A stretch of DNA of 17,224 nucleotides. Origin: Kiritimatiellia bacterium. GTDB taxonomy: Bacteria; Verrucomicrobiota; Kiritimatiellia; SLAD01. Where the stretch lies: positions 1 to 17,224 of the forward strand of contig SKXR01000249.1 of the NCBI GenBank assembly GCA_007128275.1. Direction: 5' to 3'. A program made the position numbers and the translations under genes. The stretch's first letter is position 1. The number at the start of each line of letters is the position of its first letter. Shown in pieces: positions 1 through 9,386 of the stretch. Below the pieces are notes generated by a model. The model saw nothing but the letters and a program-made list of their open reading frames with translations. It searched no databases and was not told the origin of the DNA.

Positions 1-111
1 GAATGGACGTATCCCGTCGTCTATTACGCCCAGCTTTCCGAACGGCAACGGCAATACGGCATGTTCAGCACGGCCCTGATCGCGAAACGGCTGTTGGAAT
101 TGACGGAGTAA
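1..111 (+). CDS. 3' end of an unidentified protein (partial)
   Basis: Frame 1 is open from the first base of the window to a TAA at 109-111, giving the last 36 residues of a protein that begins outside the window. The tail starts EWTYPVVYYAQ and ends AKRLLELTE; it is basic and amphipathic, with no recognisable motif. It is the only plus-strand gene at this end and converges on gspF across a 199-nt gap filled by a palindromic repeat. I do not recognise the family. Such a short open frame could be chance, but it ends exactly where the repeat-containing intergenic DNA starts, which fits a real gene end. Confidence 0.45.
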   Translation, partial: EWTYPVVYYAQLSERQRQYGMFSTALIAKRLLELTE

Positions 112-258
112 TACCGATCACTAATATGTATCGGTACATAATCAACCCACCCCCCGTTCTCCTGCGGAGAACGGACCCCTCCGGAGGAGGGGATAGTTGC
201 CCATTTCCCCTCCTGGGAGGGGTGGCCGAAGGCCGGGGTGGGTAGGACACTGTACCGA
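112..258. repeat. Palindromic interspersed repeat element with nested hairpins
   Basis: Several inverted repeats nest here. The outer arms TCGGTACA (131-138) and TGTACCGA (251-258) match perfectly. Inside them ACCCACCCC (145-153) pairs with GGGGTGGGT (235-243). Between those lie separate hairpins: a 9-bp stem 154-162/166-174, CCCCTCC/GGAGGGG at 176-182/186-192, a similar C-rich/G-rich stem at 207-222, and GGCC-gaa-GGCC at 224-234. A competing stem TACCGAT (112-118)/ATCGGTA (130-136) starts directly after the stop codon of the plus-strand gene and could help terminate it, although no T-run follows. The central part (about 200-243) resembles a GC-rich interspersed repeat I recall from other Gram-negative genomes; that recollection is unverified. 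Confidence 0.75.
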
Positions 259-310
259 AAAGAATTAGGAATTGGTATAAGCCGTGGGAAGTAAGACGAC
301 GTGTGGTGGT

Positions 311-1518
311 TTACTGAAGCACTTGGTTGAGCGAGAGGATCGGCAGGATGATCGAGAGCGCCAGTAGAAACACAAACAGGCCGACGATGATGACGAGCGA
401 AGATTCGATGACCGTCATGGTGCGGGTAATCCATCGTTCCCAGACCTGTTGACTCCGGTCGGCGGCATGTTCGAGCATGCCCTGCAGATCGCCACTGGCT
501 TCCCCCGCCCGTACCCAACCCGGCAAGGTTCCGCTGAGCGGCGGAACGCGGGTCAGCGCGTCCGACAACGCCGCGCCGTGCCGCACGGAATCGATTTCCT
601 TTTCCACGAGCTCTTGTACCCACGGACTTCCACACGCCTTGGCCGACTGTCCCAGAGCGTCCAGCAAAGGCAAACCACTGCTCAAGAGCATGGACAAGGT
701 CCGCGTGAATCGGATATTCGCCAATACCGAATAAAAGGAACGATACACAGGCAGGCGGTGCAATCGCCGATCCGCTGTGATCCGGAATTCTTCATCGGTT
801 CGCCACCGTGCACGGGTCCAGCCGATCCCGAGTACCAGAAGGATCAGGCCACCCGGAACCACCCAGGCCCCCACCCTCGCCCCGGCCATTACCGCGCGGG
901 TGATCCATGGCATTTCGATACCCGTCTCCATCAATAGATTCTGAAACGACGGCAACATGAAGAACAGCATGGCCATGCCGACCGCGAGACTGAGCACGAG
1001 AATAATGACGGGATAAATCATGGCGGTGATCAAACGGTCGCGCAACTTGCGTTCTTCTTCCAGAAAGTCGGCCAACCGATTCAACACCTCATCGAGTCGC
1101 CCGGATCGTTCGCCGGTTTGCACGACGGCTTTTTCGAACGCCGTGACTTTGGGCGAGGCCGTTTCCAGCGCATCCGCCAGCGCGATTCCCTCCCCGATCC
1201 GATCGCGGACACCGGCAATGAGGGAACGATTGTTGCCCATCTCGGGGGCGTCCACCAACAAGGTGAGCGCTCCGGACAACGGGAGTCCGGCACCCAGGAT
1301 GGAAGCGAGTTCCCGGTAGAACGCCGCCCGCGTTTCCAGCGCAAAGAGCATATCCCGGCGACGCCAGACCCAACGATTTCCTTCGCCGGCCACATGCACG
1401 GATTCCGCGAGCACGCCTTGATGGGATAATTTTTCGCGCGCATCCTTGAGGTCGAGCGCCTCGATCAATCCGCGTTTGGCTTGTCCGTCGTGGTTGAACC
1501 CTCTGTACTCAAAGGTTC

Positions 1519-1522
<4 letters not shown>
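311..1522 (-). CDS. gspF: Type II secretion / type IV pilus inner-membrane platform protein GspF (PilC family)
   Basis: This 403-residue polytopic protein forms the inner-membrane platform that couples the GspE ATPase to pseudopilus assembly. It has the family layout: an N-terminal cytoplasmic stretch opening MRTFEYRGFNHDGQ, a first T2SSF domain (about 66-189) with VVQTGERSGRLDEVL, and a second (about 268-392) with the parallel VRAGEASGDLQGML. Predicted membrane segments lie near 166-190, 212-235 and 371-395. The length is normal for the family. The ATG overlaps the gspE stop by four bases (ATGA), so translation is probably coupled. It is the last gene of the fabZ-lpxA-gspDEF run. PilC of type IV pili is the same family; the adjacent secretin and the operon favour a secretion role, but sequence alone does not settle it. 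Confidence 0.93.
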
Positions 1523-3213
<1,691 letters not shown>

Positions 3214-3228
3214 CAATCCCTCTCCGCA

Positions 3229-5202
3229 CTATTCCGTCGCGTGGACCGGCTCGACATCCGGCATGTCGTCGGGGAACGCATCGGGGATACGCAGTTGTGT
3301 CGCATGGCGATCGATCCCCGTCTGGTTCTCCAAGGCGTCGCGCAGCATGGCGGCGGATTGCATGTCGCTCACGATATGCGGGGTGACGAAGATCAGCAGG
3401 TTGGTGCGTTCCGTCCCGTCCGTCGTTCTCCGGAAAAGATGGCCAAGGATGGGAATGTCACCCAGCAAGGGCACCTTGGATACCACCCGAATACGGTCCT
3501 CGCGCATGAGACCGCTAAGGACGACCGTGGCCTTGTTCGGGATGGTCACGGTTGTGTCCACTTCACGGCGGGCGATCGTCGGCGCAAACTGCGTGTCCGT
3601 GGGACCCTCGTCGATAATGGCCTCTATAATGGGATTGAGTTTCATGCGCACTTCGTCATCGGGATTGACGTAGGGCGTCACCTTCAACTGGATTCCGACG
3701 TCCATGCGTTCGATATTCTGGATGACATCGCGCGTTACGCCGGCGCCGCCCTCGATGGTGGAGCGCAGGATCGGGATGTTGTTCACGACGCTGACACTCG
3801 CTTCCATGTTGTTCTGGGCCCATAACGGGATGTTGGCCAGAATTTTGACGTCGCGGTCTTCGGCCATGGCGCGTATGAGAAACGGTACGCGCGGCAGGAC
3901 GCGTCCGTCGGCGTCCATGAAGGTGCCGCGCGCGACGCCGACGGTCAGGCCTTCGGGAAACATGCCGTTCAGGACATTTTGCATGGTGTCCTGTTGGCCG
4001 GGTCGGCTGCGACCGATGATCGTGGTGCGTCCGTCTTGCGGGGCGTCGATGGTGGACCAGTCCACCCCGAGATCGAGGCTCTTGCCCATGGTCACTTCCG
4101 CGATAAGGATCTCGACCATGACCTGTTGGGGGGGGATGTCGAGGACCGCGATCAGGTCGCGCACCAATTCGAAATCGCGCGGCAAGGCGTCGACCAGCAA
4201 GGCGTTGTTGGCCACACTGGGTTCCACGGACAACACGGTGCGTTCCTCTTGTTCGGCGCTCTTCTTCAACAGGCCATTGAGGCTTTTCGAGGCTTCTTCG
4301 GCATTGAGGTATTTCAGGAAGATGACATTGAGTCGCCCATAGCCGGACGGGGTTTCGATGTCGAGCTGTTCGATCAACTGCCGGAGGTCGGCGATGTTCA
4401 CGGGGGAACCGACCAGAAGCACGCTATTGGCATGGGGTACGGCGACCACCATGGCCTCGCCCGCCAGTCCGGCGCCGCCTTCGGCAATCTGCTGCATATG
4501 CCGGGAAAGACGGCGTCCCGCCGTTTCGGCTCCGGCCATGGCCGCGGTCAGTTGGCGGGCCAATTCGTCCGCGGACGCGTGTTTCAGCGGCACCACTTCG
4601 ACGGTGTTGGCCGTGCCTTTGCGGTCCAGTTCGCCGATGAGTTGCTCGATCCGCCGGATGTTTTCGATGGTGTCCGTGATGATCAGGTGATTGGTCGGAC
4701 CAAAGGCGGAGATGGCGCCCGCCTTACCGCCGCGGACCATTGGTTCCAAGGTCCGGCGCAATTCCAATGCGCTGATATGCTGTATACGCAGAATCCGCGT
4801 GACGAGTCCCCGGGCGTCCGCCGTATCGTCATCGGGTCCGAAGACGGGCGCATCCGGCAGGTCGCGGGCCGGCAGGCTGACCACGTGATGTACGCCGTTG
4901 CGCTCGATGACGGAGAAACCGCGGGATTGTAGAATGGTCAGAAGAAACGGATAGACCTCGTCTGCGGGGATTTCCGGGGGCGTCACAACCGTAATCGCGC
5001 CCTGCACGTTTTCGTCCATGACAAAGCGTTTGCCGGTCATATCACCGACCAGTTTGATAACGAGCCGCAGGTCGGCTTGGTCGAAACTGAAATTGACGTG
5101 TGCCCCGCTGTTTTCGGGGGCAACATTCGCCATGGCCGCAGTCAGGAGACTCAGGACAAGCGGCAGGGCAATGAACCTGGCCGTAATGGACGATGCTGAC
5201 AT
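3229..5202 (-). CDS. gspD: Outer-membrane secretin GspD of a type II secretion system
   Basis: The secretin forms the multimeric outer-membrane channel for secreted proteins or a pilus. The 657-residue product opens with a Sec signal peptide (hydrophobic segment about 9-24, likely cleavage after AMA). An N0 domain follows (about 33-105, VNFSFDQADLRLVIKL onward), then N1-N3 modules with a low-complexity insert near 225-245 (GAETAGRRLSRHMQQIAEGG), and the secretin barrel (about 400-620). The barrel carries the family signature VPLLGDIPILGHLFRR (577-592) followed by TNLLIFVTPHI. A 45-residue acidic tail follows with no clear pilotin-binding domain. Its ATG directly abuts the lpxA stop with no intervening base and no clear Shine-Dalgarno, so it probably depends on translational coupling. 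PilQ is related, but the N0-N3 order with GspE and GspF downstream favours GspD. Confidence 0.93.
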   Translation of the reverse strand: MSASSITARFIALPLVLSLLTAAMANVAPENSGAHVNFSFDQADLRLVIKLVGDMTGKRFVMDENVQGAITVVTPPEIPADEVYPFLLTILQSRGFSVIERNGVHHVVSLPARDLPDAPVFGPDDDTADARGLVTRILRIQHISALELRRTLEPMVRGGKAGAISAFGPTNHLIITDTIENIRRIEQLIGELDRKGTANTVEVVPLKHASADELARQLTAAMAGAETAGRRLSRHMQQIAEGGAGLAGEAMVVAVPHANSVLLVGSPVNIADLRQLIEQLDIETPSGYGRLNVIFLKYLNAEEASKSLNGLLKKSAEQEERTVLSVEPSVANNALLVDALPRDFELVRDLIAVLDIPPQQVMVEILIAEVTMGKSLDLGVDWSTIDAPQDGRTTIIGRSRPGQQDTMQNVLNGMFPEGLTVGVARGTFMDADGRVLPRVPFLIRAMAEDRDVKILANIPLWAQNNMEASVSVVNNIPILRSTIEGGAGVTRDVIQNIERMDVGIQLKVTPYVNPDDEVRMKLNPIIEAIIDEGPTDTQFAPTIARREVDTTVTIPNKATVVLSGLMREDRIRVVSKVPLLGDIPILGHLFRRTTDGTERTNLLIFVTPHIVSDMQSAAMLRDALENQTGIDRHATQLRIPDAFPDDMPDVEPVHATE

Positions 5203-5976
5203 TTACTTCGTTATACCGCGTTCGGAGGCCCTAATGAATTCCACCAAATGTCGAATTTCTTCCAGCTGTTCGAGTTCCGTTTCCAATCGGGCGACGGCTT
5301 GACTCGTGGAAAGACTGTGGCGATACAGTATTTTGTGCGCCTTTTTCAGGAGGCGCTGCGCCTCGGCAGAGATATTCTTACGTTTTAAACCTATAGCATT
5401 GATTGTATGGACTTGCAACGGATTCCCGTCGGCCATCATGAAAGGCGGCACATCCTGCGTGACCTTTGAACAGCCGCCGATGATGCACAACCGTCCGACG
5501 CGCACAAATTGGTGGACCGCGCTGAGCCCGCCGAGAATAACCTGATCCTCCAGGATCACGTGCCCCGCCAACGTGCCGCAATTGGCCAGAATGACTTCGT
5601 TTCCAACCCGGCAATCGTGGGCGACATGGGCGTACGCCATGATATGGCATCGCGATCCAATGCGCGTGATGCCGCCGTCATCGGTCGAGGCGTTCACGGT
5701 TACGTACTCGCGGATGGTGGTCTGGTCGCCAATTTCGACGTGGGCCACGCCGCCCCGGTACTTCAAATCCTGAGTTTGCGTGCCAATACAGGCGAATGGG
5801 AAAACGGTGCACGCGCTGCCGATGGTGGTATGTCCGTCGAGCACGACATGGGATTGGATGCGCGTGGCGGCACCGACCCGGACATGCGGACCGATTACGC
5901 TGTACGGTCCCACCTCGACATCATCAGCCAATGAGGCGGAAGGCGCAATAACTGCTGTGGGATGAATGCCAGGCAT
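5203..5976 (-). CDS. lpxA: Acyl-ACP--UDP-N-acetylglucosamine O-acyltransferase LpxA
   Basis: LpxA catalyses the first step of lipid A synthesis, moving a 3-hydroxyacyl chain from acyl carrier protein to the 3-OH of UDP-GlcNAc in the cytoplasm. The 257-residue protein has the left-handed beta-helix built of hexapeptide repeats (from HPTAVIAPSASLADDVEVG through about residue 190) and a helical C-terminal region. The segment MAYAHVAHDC holds H117 and H120, the latter matching the catalytic histidine of the family; AVHQF and GGCSKVTQDVPPF are also family landmarks. Length is typical (E. coli has 262). It starts 7 nt after the fabZ stop and its TAA touches the gspD ATG. No lpxC or lpxD lies nearby, so the rest of the pathway is elsewhere. 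The product indicates an LPS-type outer membrane. Confidence 0.95.
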   Translation of the reverse strand: MPGIHPTAVIAPSASLADDVEVGPYSVIGPHVRVGAATRIQSHVVLDGHTTIGSACTVFPFACIGTQTQDLKYRGGVAHVEIGDQTTIREYVTVNASTDDGGITRIGSRCHIMAYAHVAHDCRVGNEVILANCGTLAGHVILEDQVILGGLSAVHQFVRVGRLCIIGGCSKVTQDVPPFMMADGNPLQVHTINAIGLKRKNISAEAQRLLKKAHKILYRHSLSTSQAVARLETELEQLEEIRHLVEFIRASERGITK

Positions 5977-5983
5977 GAGCCGA

Positions 5984-6406
5984 TTATTCCTTGCGTCCGA
6001 ACATCAGGTCGGCTTCACACGCCACTTCGCCGTCGACCATTACCTCTCCGCGAACCCGCCACATTTTTGAGCGGCTTCGAACCATGCGCACTTCAATACG
6101 CAGTTGATCACCCGGACGCAGCATTTTGCGGAAGCGGGCGTTGTCGACGGCGAGGAAATACGCGATGGCGCCTTCGGCGCGGGAAATACGATTGATCAGA
6201 ATGCCGGCTACCTGTGCCATGGATTCGAGTTGATAGACGCCGGGCATGATGGGGTCCCCTGGAAAGTGGCCTTGGAAATACGGCTCCGTGGCGGTGAGGT
6301 TCTTGATGCCGACAATGTACTCCTTGTCGTCACATTCAAGCACCCGATCCACCAACAGCATCGGGTATCGATGCGGCAGGGTATTCATAATCTCAATGAC
6401 ATCCAT
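5984..6406 (-). CDS. fabZ: 3-hydroxyacyl-ACP dehydratase FabZ
   Basis: FabZ dehydrates beta-hydroxyacyl-ACP in fatty-acid elongation and competes with LpxA for the same substrate pool, which explains the classic fabZ-lpxA pairing. The 140-residue protein begins MDVIEIMNTLPHRYPMLLVD, the family's usual N-terminus. The hot-dog-fold active site has H47 in YFQGHFPGDPIMPG and E61 in QLESMAQ. The frame stays open to an ATG at 6466, but I reject that start: the ATG at 6404-6406 has a strong AAGGAG 9 nt upstream and restores the normal length. This is probably the first gene of the fabZ-lpxA-gspDEF unit, since 193 nt separate it from the ExbD-like gene upstream. Confidence 0.95.
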   Translation of the reverse strand: MDVIEIMNTLPHRYPMLLVDRVLECDDKEYIVGIKNLTATEPYFQGHFPGDPIMPGVYQLESMAQVAGILINRISRAEGAIAYFLAVDNARFRKMLRPGDQLRIEVRMVRSRSKMWRVRGEVMVDGEVACEADLMFGRKE

Positions 6407-6415
6407 CTCGCCACA

Positions 6416-6421
6416 CTCCTT
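6416..6421 (-). promoter_or_regulatory. Ribosome binding site of fabZ
   Basis: AAGGAG on the minus strand sits 9 nt before the ATG at 6406. It decides that start over the in-frame ATG at 6466. Confidence 0.75.
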
Positions 6422-6599
6422 CTTTGACGGGAATCGGGGGGAAGCCCGTCCTGCGCTCCAGTACAATTGAATGTCAGATCATGCCCTGAAGCCAGGATTT
6501 GGGCAAGACATGAATACATGTAGGCGGCCGGGCCTGGAGGTACCAAGACGTCCGGAACAATCGCAGACACGGGCTTTGCCTTGGCGTATCTACGACGTA

Positions 6600-7235
6600 T
6601 TATTGTGGGCGTGATCGCTGGCCCATCAAACCGAACTTGATTACTTCGTGGACATCCAGCAGCTCGTAGGAGACATCCACATCTTCGTGCCACGCCAGAT
6701 GACGGGCGCGTTTGAAGACATCAAAACTGTCGTCCCGCACGAGGAACGTGATCATTTCCTCGTCAGTATTCATCCCCGCGAGGATGCTGCCGTACCAATC
6801 GCGCGGGCCTTCCTGATCCCAATGGGTCAAGGGATAGCCCGACACGCCCTGCACGGGGCGCAAGGCAAACTGTCCGACGGTGAAGTAGGACAAATCGATA
6901 TGGTAGGTGTCGGTTCCCGTGCGCACTTCATGCATCAGCCGCAATAAGTGTTCGAGGTTGCCGGCCGCCTGACGGCTCACCTCGCGCAAGGATTCATCCG
7001 CGATAGCCTGCAACTCGGCGAGCGGGACATGGAACAGCTCATTATTGCGCGCTTCGATGAAGATGGGCCGTTTATCGGAGTCGTACTCCATCGGGGTGGG
7101 AATGAGGACACGGATTTGGGCTGCGTCGAGTCCGGTTAGAATAATAATAAGCACGAGCACGCCCACCAGACACGTCATGATGTCCAGGAACGAGTCCAGA
7201 TTGACGCTGGTTCCTTGCGCTCTTCTCCTGGCCAT
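6600..7235 (-). CDS. ExbD/TolR-like motor subunit, membrane aspartate retained
   Basis: The 211-residue protein has a basic N-terminus (MARRRAQG), one membrane helix (about 16-36) and a periplasmic domain. The helix begins SFLDIMTCLVGVLVL; Asp18 occupies the position of the ion-carrying aspartate of ExbD/TolR/MotB proteins (compare FIDVMLVLL-type helices). The periplasmic part contains KRPIFIEARNNELF and ITFLVRDDSFDVFKRA, which match strands in the upstream paralogue, plus an extra central segment (about 75-155). No OmpA/MotB peptidoglycan-binding domain is present. The ATG directly abuts the stop of the upstream gene, with GGAGAG 7 nt before it. From family knowledge it should form the inner (rotor) part of a proton- or sodium-driven motor with the channel protein encoded upstream. 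The cellular task is unknown. Confidence 0.8.
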   Translation of the reverse strand: MARRRAQGTSVNLDSFLDIMTCLVGVLVLIIILTGLDAAQIRVLIPTPMEYDSDKRPIFIEARNNELFHVPLAELQAIADESLREVSRQAAGNLEHLLRLMHEVRTGTDTYHIDLSYFTVGQFALRPVQGVSGYPLTHWDQEGPRDWYGSILAGMNTDEEMITFLVRDDSFDVFKRARHLAWHEDVDVSYELLDVHEVIKFGLMGQRSRPQ

Positions 7236-7766
7236 TTAGAGTCTCTCCATGGCGGCGGCTCGGCGCGCTTCGTAATCGACCGCACGTCCGTCTTCAAACA
7301 GTTCCGCTCCCAGGTCGATGTCCCGGTCGCGTACCGCTTTGGCAATGCGCCGCGAGACCAACGCCGCCCGCGGTCTCACCAACAACACCACATATTCTTC
7401 GTGGCGATTCTCATGCAAGCGTTCAAGAAACCTTTCGAGGGCGTTGTCCCGTCGTTCCAATTCGCGCACGGGCAACACTTCCGCGCCGGGATAAAGGATG
7501 ATCCGGTCGGGGTGCACATCGATATAGAGCGGTTCTTTCATCATGTTGCCCCGCGGGAAAGGCGTTCCGCCTTCCGAGCCGTCTCCGATCGGCGGCGGCA
7601 CCCAGAGCGAGGAGGTGATGATGGAGGTAATGGCCGTGTTTTCGGGGTTGACCATGATGATGACGGTATTCGACACCAACAAGACCACCAACGCGCCGAT
7701 GGTCATGATCAGAATCGCCATGAATGACGATAGATCCTGTTTAACCTGGTTTTTCTTCCTGGCCAT
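7236..7766 (-). CDS. ExbD/TolR-like motor subunit, membrane aspartate replaced by alanine
   Basis: The 176-residue paralogue of the downstream gene also begins MAR plus basic residues (MARKKNQ), followed by one membrane helix (about 13-38) and a periplasmic domain. Aligning SSFMAILIMTIGALVV with the partner's DSFLDIMTCLVGVLVL needs no gap (F15/F16, G24/G25) and places Ala17 opposite the partner's Asp18. The periplasmic domain keeps the ExbD-type elements KEPLYIDVHPDRIILYPG and VVLLVRPRAALVSRR. A flexible Pro/Gly-rich linker (about 56-74) joins helix and domain. There is no peptidoglycan-binding domain. The gene lies 30 nt after the channel gene and abuts the next gene. I infer that it pairs with its paralogue in a heterodimer and cannot itself carry the ion. 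No clear Shine-Dalgarno precedes the ATG. Confidence 0.75.
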   Translation of the reverse strand: MARKKNQVKQDLSSFMAILIMTIGALVVLLVSNTVIIMVNPENTAITSIITSSLWVPPPIGDGSEGGTPFPRGNMMKEPLYIDVHPDRIILYPGAEVLPVRELERRDNALERFLERLHENRHEEYVVLLVRPRAALVSRRIAKAVRDRDIDLGAELFEDGRAVDYEARRAAAMERL

Positions 7767-7796
7767 GGGATCAGTATACCCGAATTTTCAGGAAAT

Positions 7797-9287
7797 TCAT
7801 CCTGCTTCTTCTCGAAGCGTGATCACGCGGGGCTTGCTCAGCCGTTTGCAGAAGTCGTCCGTGGTTTGCAGATGGTTGCGCAGGGAATGGAGCGTTTGCT
7901 GCAGCTCTTCCGAAGCGGCAATATCGTTCAGGCCCTTTTCGACGGCCTGTTCGATCTTTAAGAGGTCCTGAATCCCGTTTGCCAGTTTGACCACGTCCTC
8001 CATGCGCTGACTCATTTGCTGGGCAGCCGTCAATGACTTCTCGCTCGCTTCGCGCGTCGTTGCCTGCAAGGATTCCGCACTCTGTCGATACTGGTCCGCC
8101 ACCTGAGAGGACGCTTTCTGCATTTCGTCGCCCAACTGCTTGAATTGCTGGACTTCCTCGTCGGCAATGACCTTGCGGCGATTGATAAACTCGTTGTCCT
8201 CGGCGCGCACATCCTCGACGATTTTGCGCATGGAACTTTCCAGTGTATCGCCCACCGTCGCCATGCTCGCCGACATGCGAGCGGTCAAATCGTTCAGGGT
8301 GCTTTCGTAATTCTTGGTCAACGCGCCAAAGCGTTCCTCCACGCTCGAGGCCGCCCGGTCGATGGCGTTGCTGAAGACTTCCTCGTAGCGGTCCGGATCG
8401 GGGATGTATCGGCGGAAGGCCGCCTCGATGGAGTCTTCCAAGTTCTCGATCACGATCGGCTGTTGTTCGGCCGCCGGGAAACGCGACATGAGCATGTCGT
8501 CGAGATAATTGTCGACCTCCACGAAAAGGTTTTCTTCGCGGCGCTGCACCACGGACAACGGGAACATGAGGATCACGGAGAGAATCAGCGCGAGCAGCGT
8601 CGTGTCGAAGGCCATACCCAAACCGCTGGTGACGTCGCCGATGGCGTCTTTAATGGCTTCCAGACCGGCGGCGCCCGCGAGGAACTCGGAAAAGCCGGAT
8701 ACCGCGCCGCCCAGCCCCATCACGGTGCCGATGAATCCGAGAATCGGAATGGCCCAGATCAATACGCGCGCAATGGCATACGAGGAATCCGAGGCACTGG
8801 AATCGCGTTCGGACTCGGCATTAGCCCACGTCGCGATACGGGCAACGTCTTTCGTACCCAACCACAGCGCCAGCATGCGATCGATACGATTGAGCAGGAT
8901 GCTCCATGTGTAGGCGTCATCCGAGCGAACGCGTCGGCGCACGTCCATGATTTCATCGTCGTTGCCGAGATCCAGATCAAGATTGATCGGGCCTTCGGCG
9001 ACGACGCGCAACTGGTTGCGCACAATCCGTGATTTCAGGATCACGAGCGCCAACACCATGAAGGCCATGAAGAGCTCGAAATACTGCACCGGACCACGTT
9101 CATTAATGATCCCATACACATAGGCAATCCCTGGCGCCATATCCCGCAACGGATACACCGCAAAGGCCACCGCCACGGTCCCGACCAATCCAGCCAGTAA
9201 CTGAATGACTATATTGGCTTCGGTACTCGGACGCGCCCCTGATACTTCTTCCGTCCCCACATCGCTTAGCACTGTTTCTTCAGCCAT
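7797..9287 (-). CDS. MotA/TolQ/ExbB-family ion-channel subunit with long coiled-coil tail
   Basis: The 496-residue protein has four predicted membrane helices: about 25-46, 68-86, 172-198 and 222-246. The last two form the MotA_ExbB domain, with ILGFIGTVMGLGGAVSGF (Thr188) and GLGMAFDTTLLALIL (Thr229/Thr230); such threonines line the ion path in ExbB and TolQ. About 250 cytoplasmic residues follow, rich in Ala/Glu/Gln/Ser and with coiled-coil character from about 300 to 480 (for example QQFKQLGDEMQKASSQVADQ). That is far longer than TolQ or ExbB (about 230-245 residues in all). The ATG has GAGGTGA just upstream. The two ExbD-like genes follow in the same direction. By family it should form a pentamer around an ExbD-like dimer and turn ion flow into motion. 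ZorA of Zorya has the same outline but a larger tail, and no Zorya effectors are near. Confidence 0.85.
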   Translation of the reverse strand: MAEETVLSDVGTEEVSGARPSTEANIVIQLLAGLVGTVAVAFAVYPLRDMAPGIAYVYGIINERGPVQYFELFMAFMVLALVILKSRIVRNQLRVVAEGPINLDLDLGNDDEIMDVRRRVRSDDAYTWSILLNRIDRMLALWLGTKDVARIATWANAESERDSSASDSSYAIARVLIWAIPILGFIGTVMGLGGAVSGFSEFLAGAAGLEAIKDAIGDVTSGLGMAFDTTLLALILSVILMFPLSVVQRREENLFVEVDNYLDDMLMSRFPAAEQQPIVIENLEDSIEAAFRRYIPDPDRYEEVFSNAIDRAASSVEERFGALTKNYESTLNDLTARMSASMATVGDTLESSMRKIVEDVRAEDNEFINRRKVIADEEVQQFKQLGDEMQKASSQVADQYRQSAESLQATTREASEKSLTAAQQMSQRMEDVVKLANGIQDLLKIEQAVEKGLNDIAASEELQQTLHSLRNHLQTTDDFCKRLSKPRVITLREEAG

Positions 9288-9290
9288 ACG

Positions 9291-9386
9291 TCACCTCACA
9301 ACGGAAAAGGTAGCCACCCCATCGGGCAGGCATACCTCGACCGTTCTATTGTTGTTCTCTTTGATGGAGCAAATCACCTGACTCAT
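9291..9386 (-). CDS. Possible 31-residue leader peptide before the motor operon
   Basis: An ATG at 9384-9386 opens a frame for MSQVICSIKENNNRTVEVCL followed by PDGVATFSVVR, ending in TGA at 9291-9293, three bases before the channel gene's ATG. The downstream ribosome binding site (GAGGTGA, 9291-9297) overlaps its last codons, which would allow translational coupling. Against it, no Shine-Dalgarno precedes this ATG and I recognise no family. It may be chance. Confidence 0.2.
   Translation of the reverse strand: MSQVICSIKENNNRTVEVCLPDGVATFSVVR

Noticed and set aside
3979..4932. 317-residue plus-strand open frame opposite gspD (and similar ones opposite gspE and secA)
   Set aside because: Antisense shadows of well-recognised genes; composition is typical of complement-frame translation.
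6407..6466. 20-residue N-terminal extension of FabZ
   Set aside because: The downstream ATG has a strong AAGGAG and gives the standard FabZ N-terminus.
6478..6506. Sigma-70-like promoter for fabZ (TTGCCC, 17 nt, CATGAT)
   Set aside because: Only four of six matches in each box; too weak to claim without transcript data.
6600..9287. Zorya anti-phage system (ZorA/ZorB)
   Set aside because: The channel protein resembles ZorA in outline, but neither ExbD-like partner has the OmpA-type peptidoglycan-binding domain of ZorB. The neighbours are fabZ and a foldase rather than zorC, zorD or zorE, and there are two ExbD-like genes instead of one.
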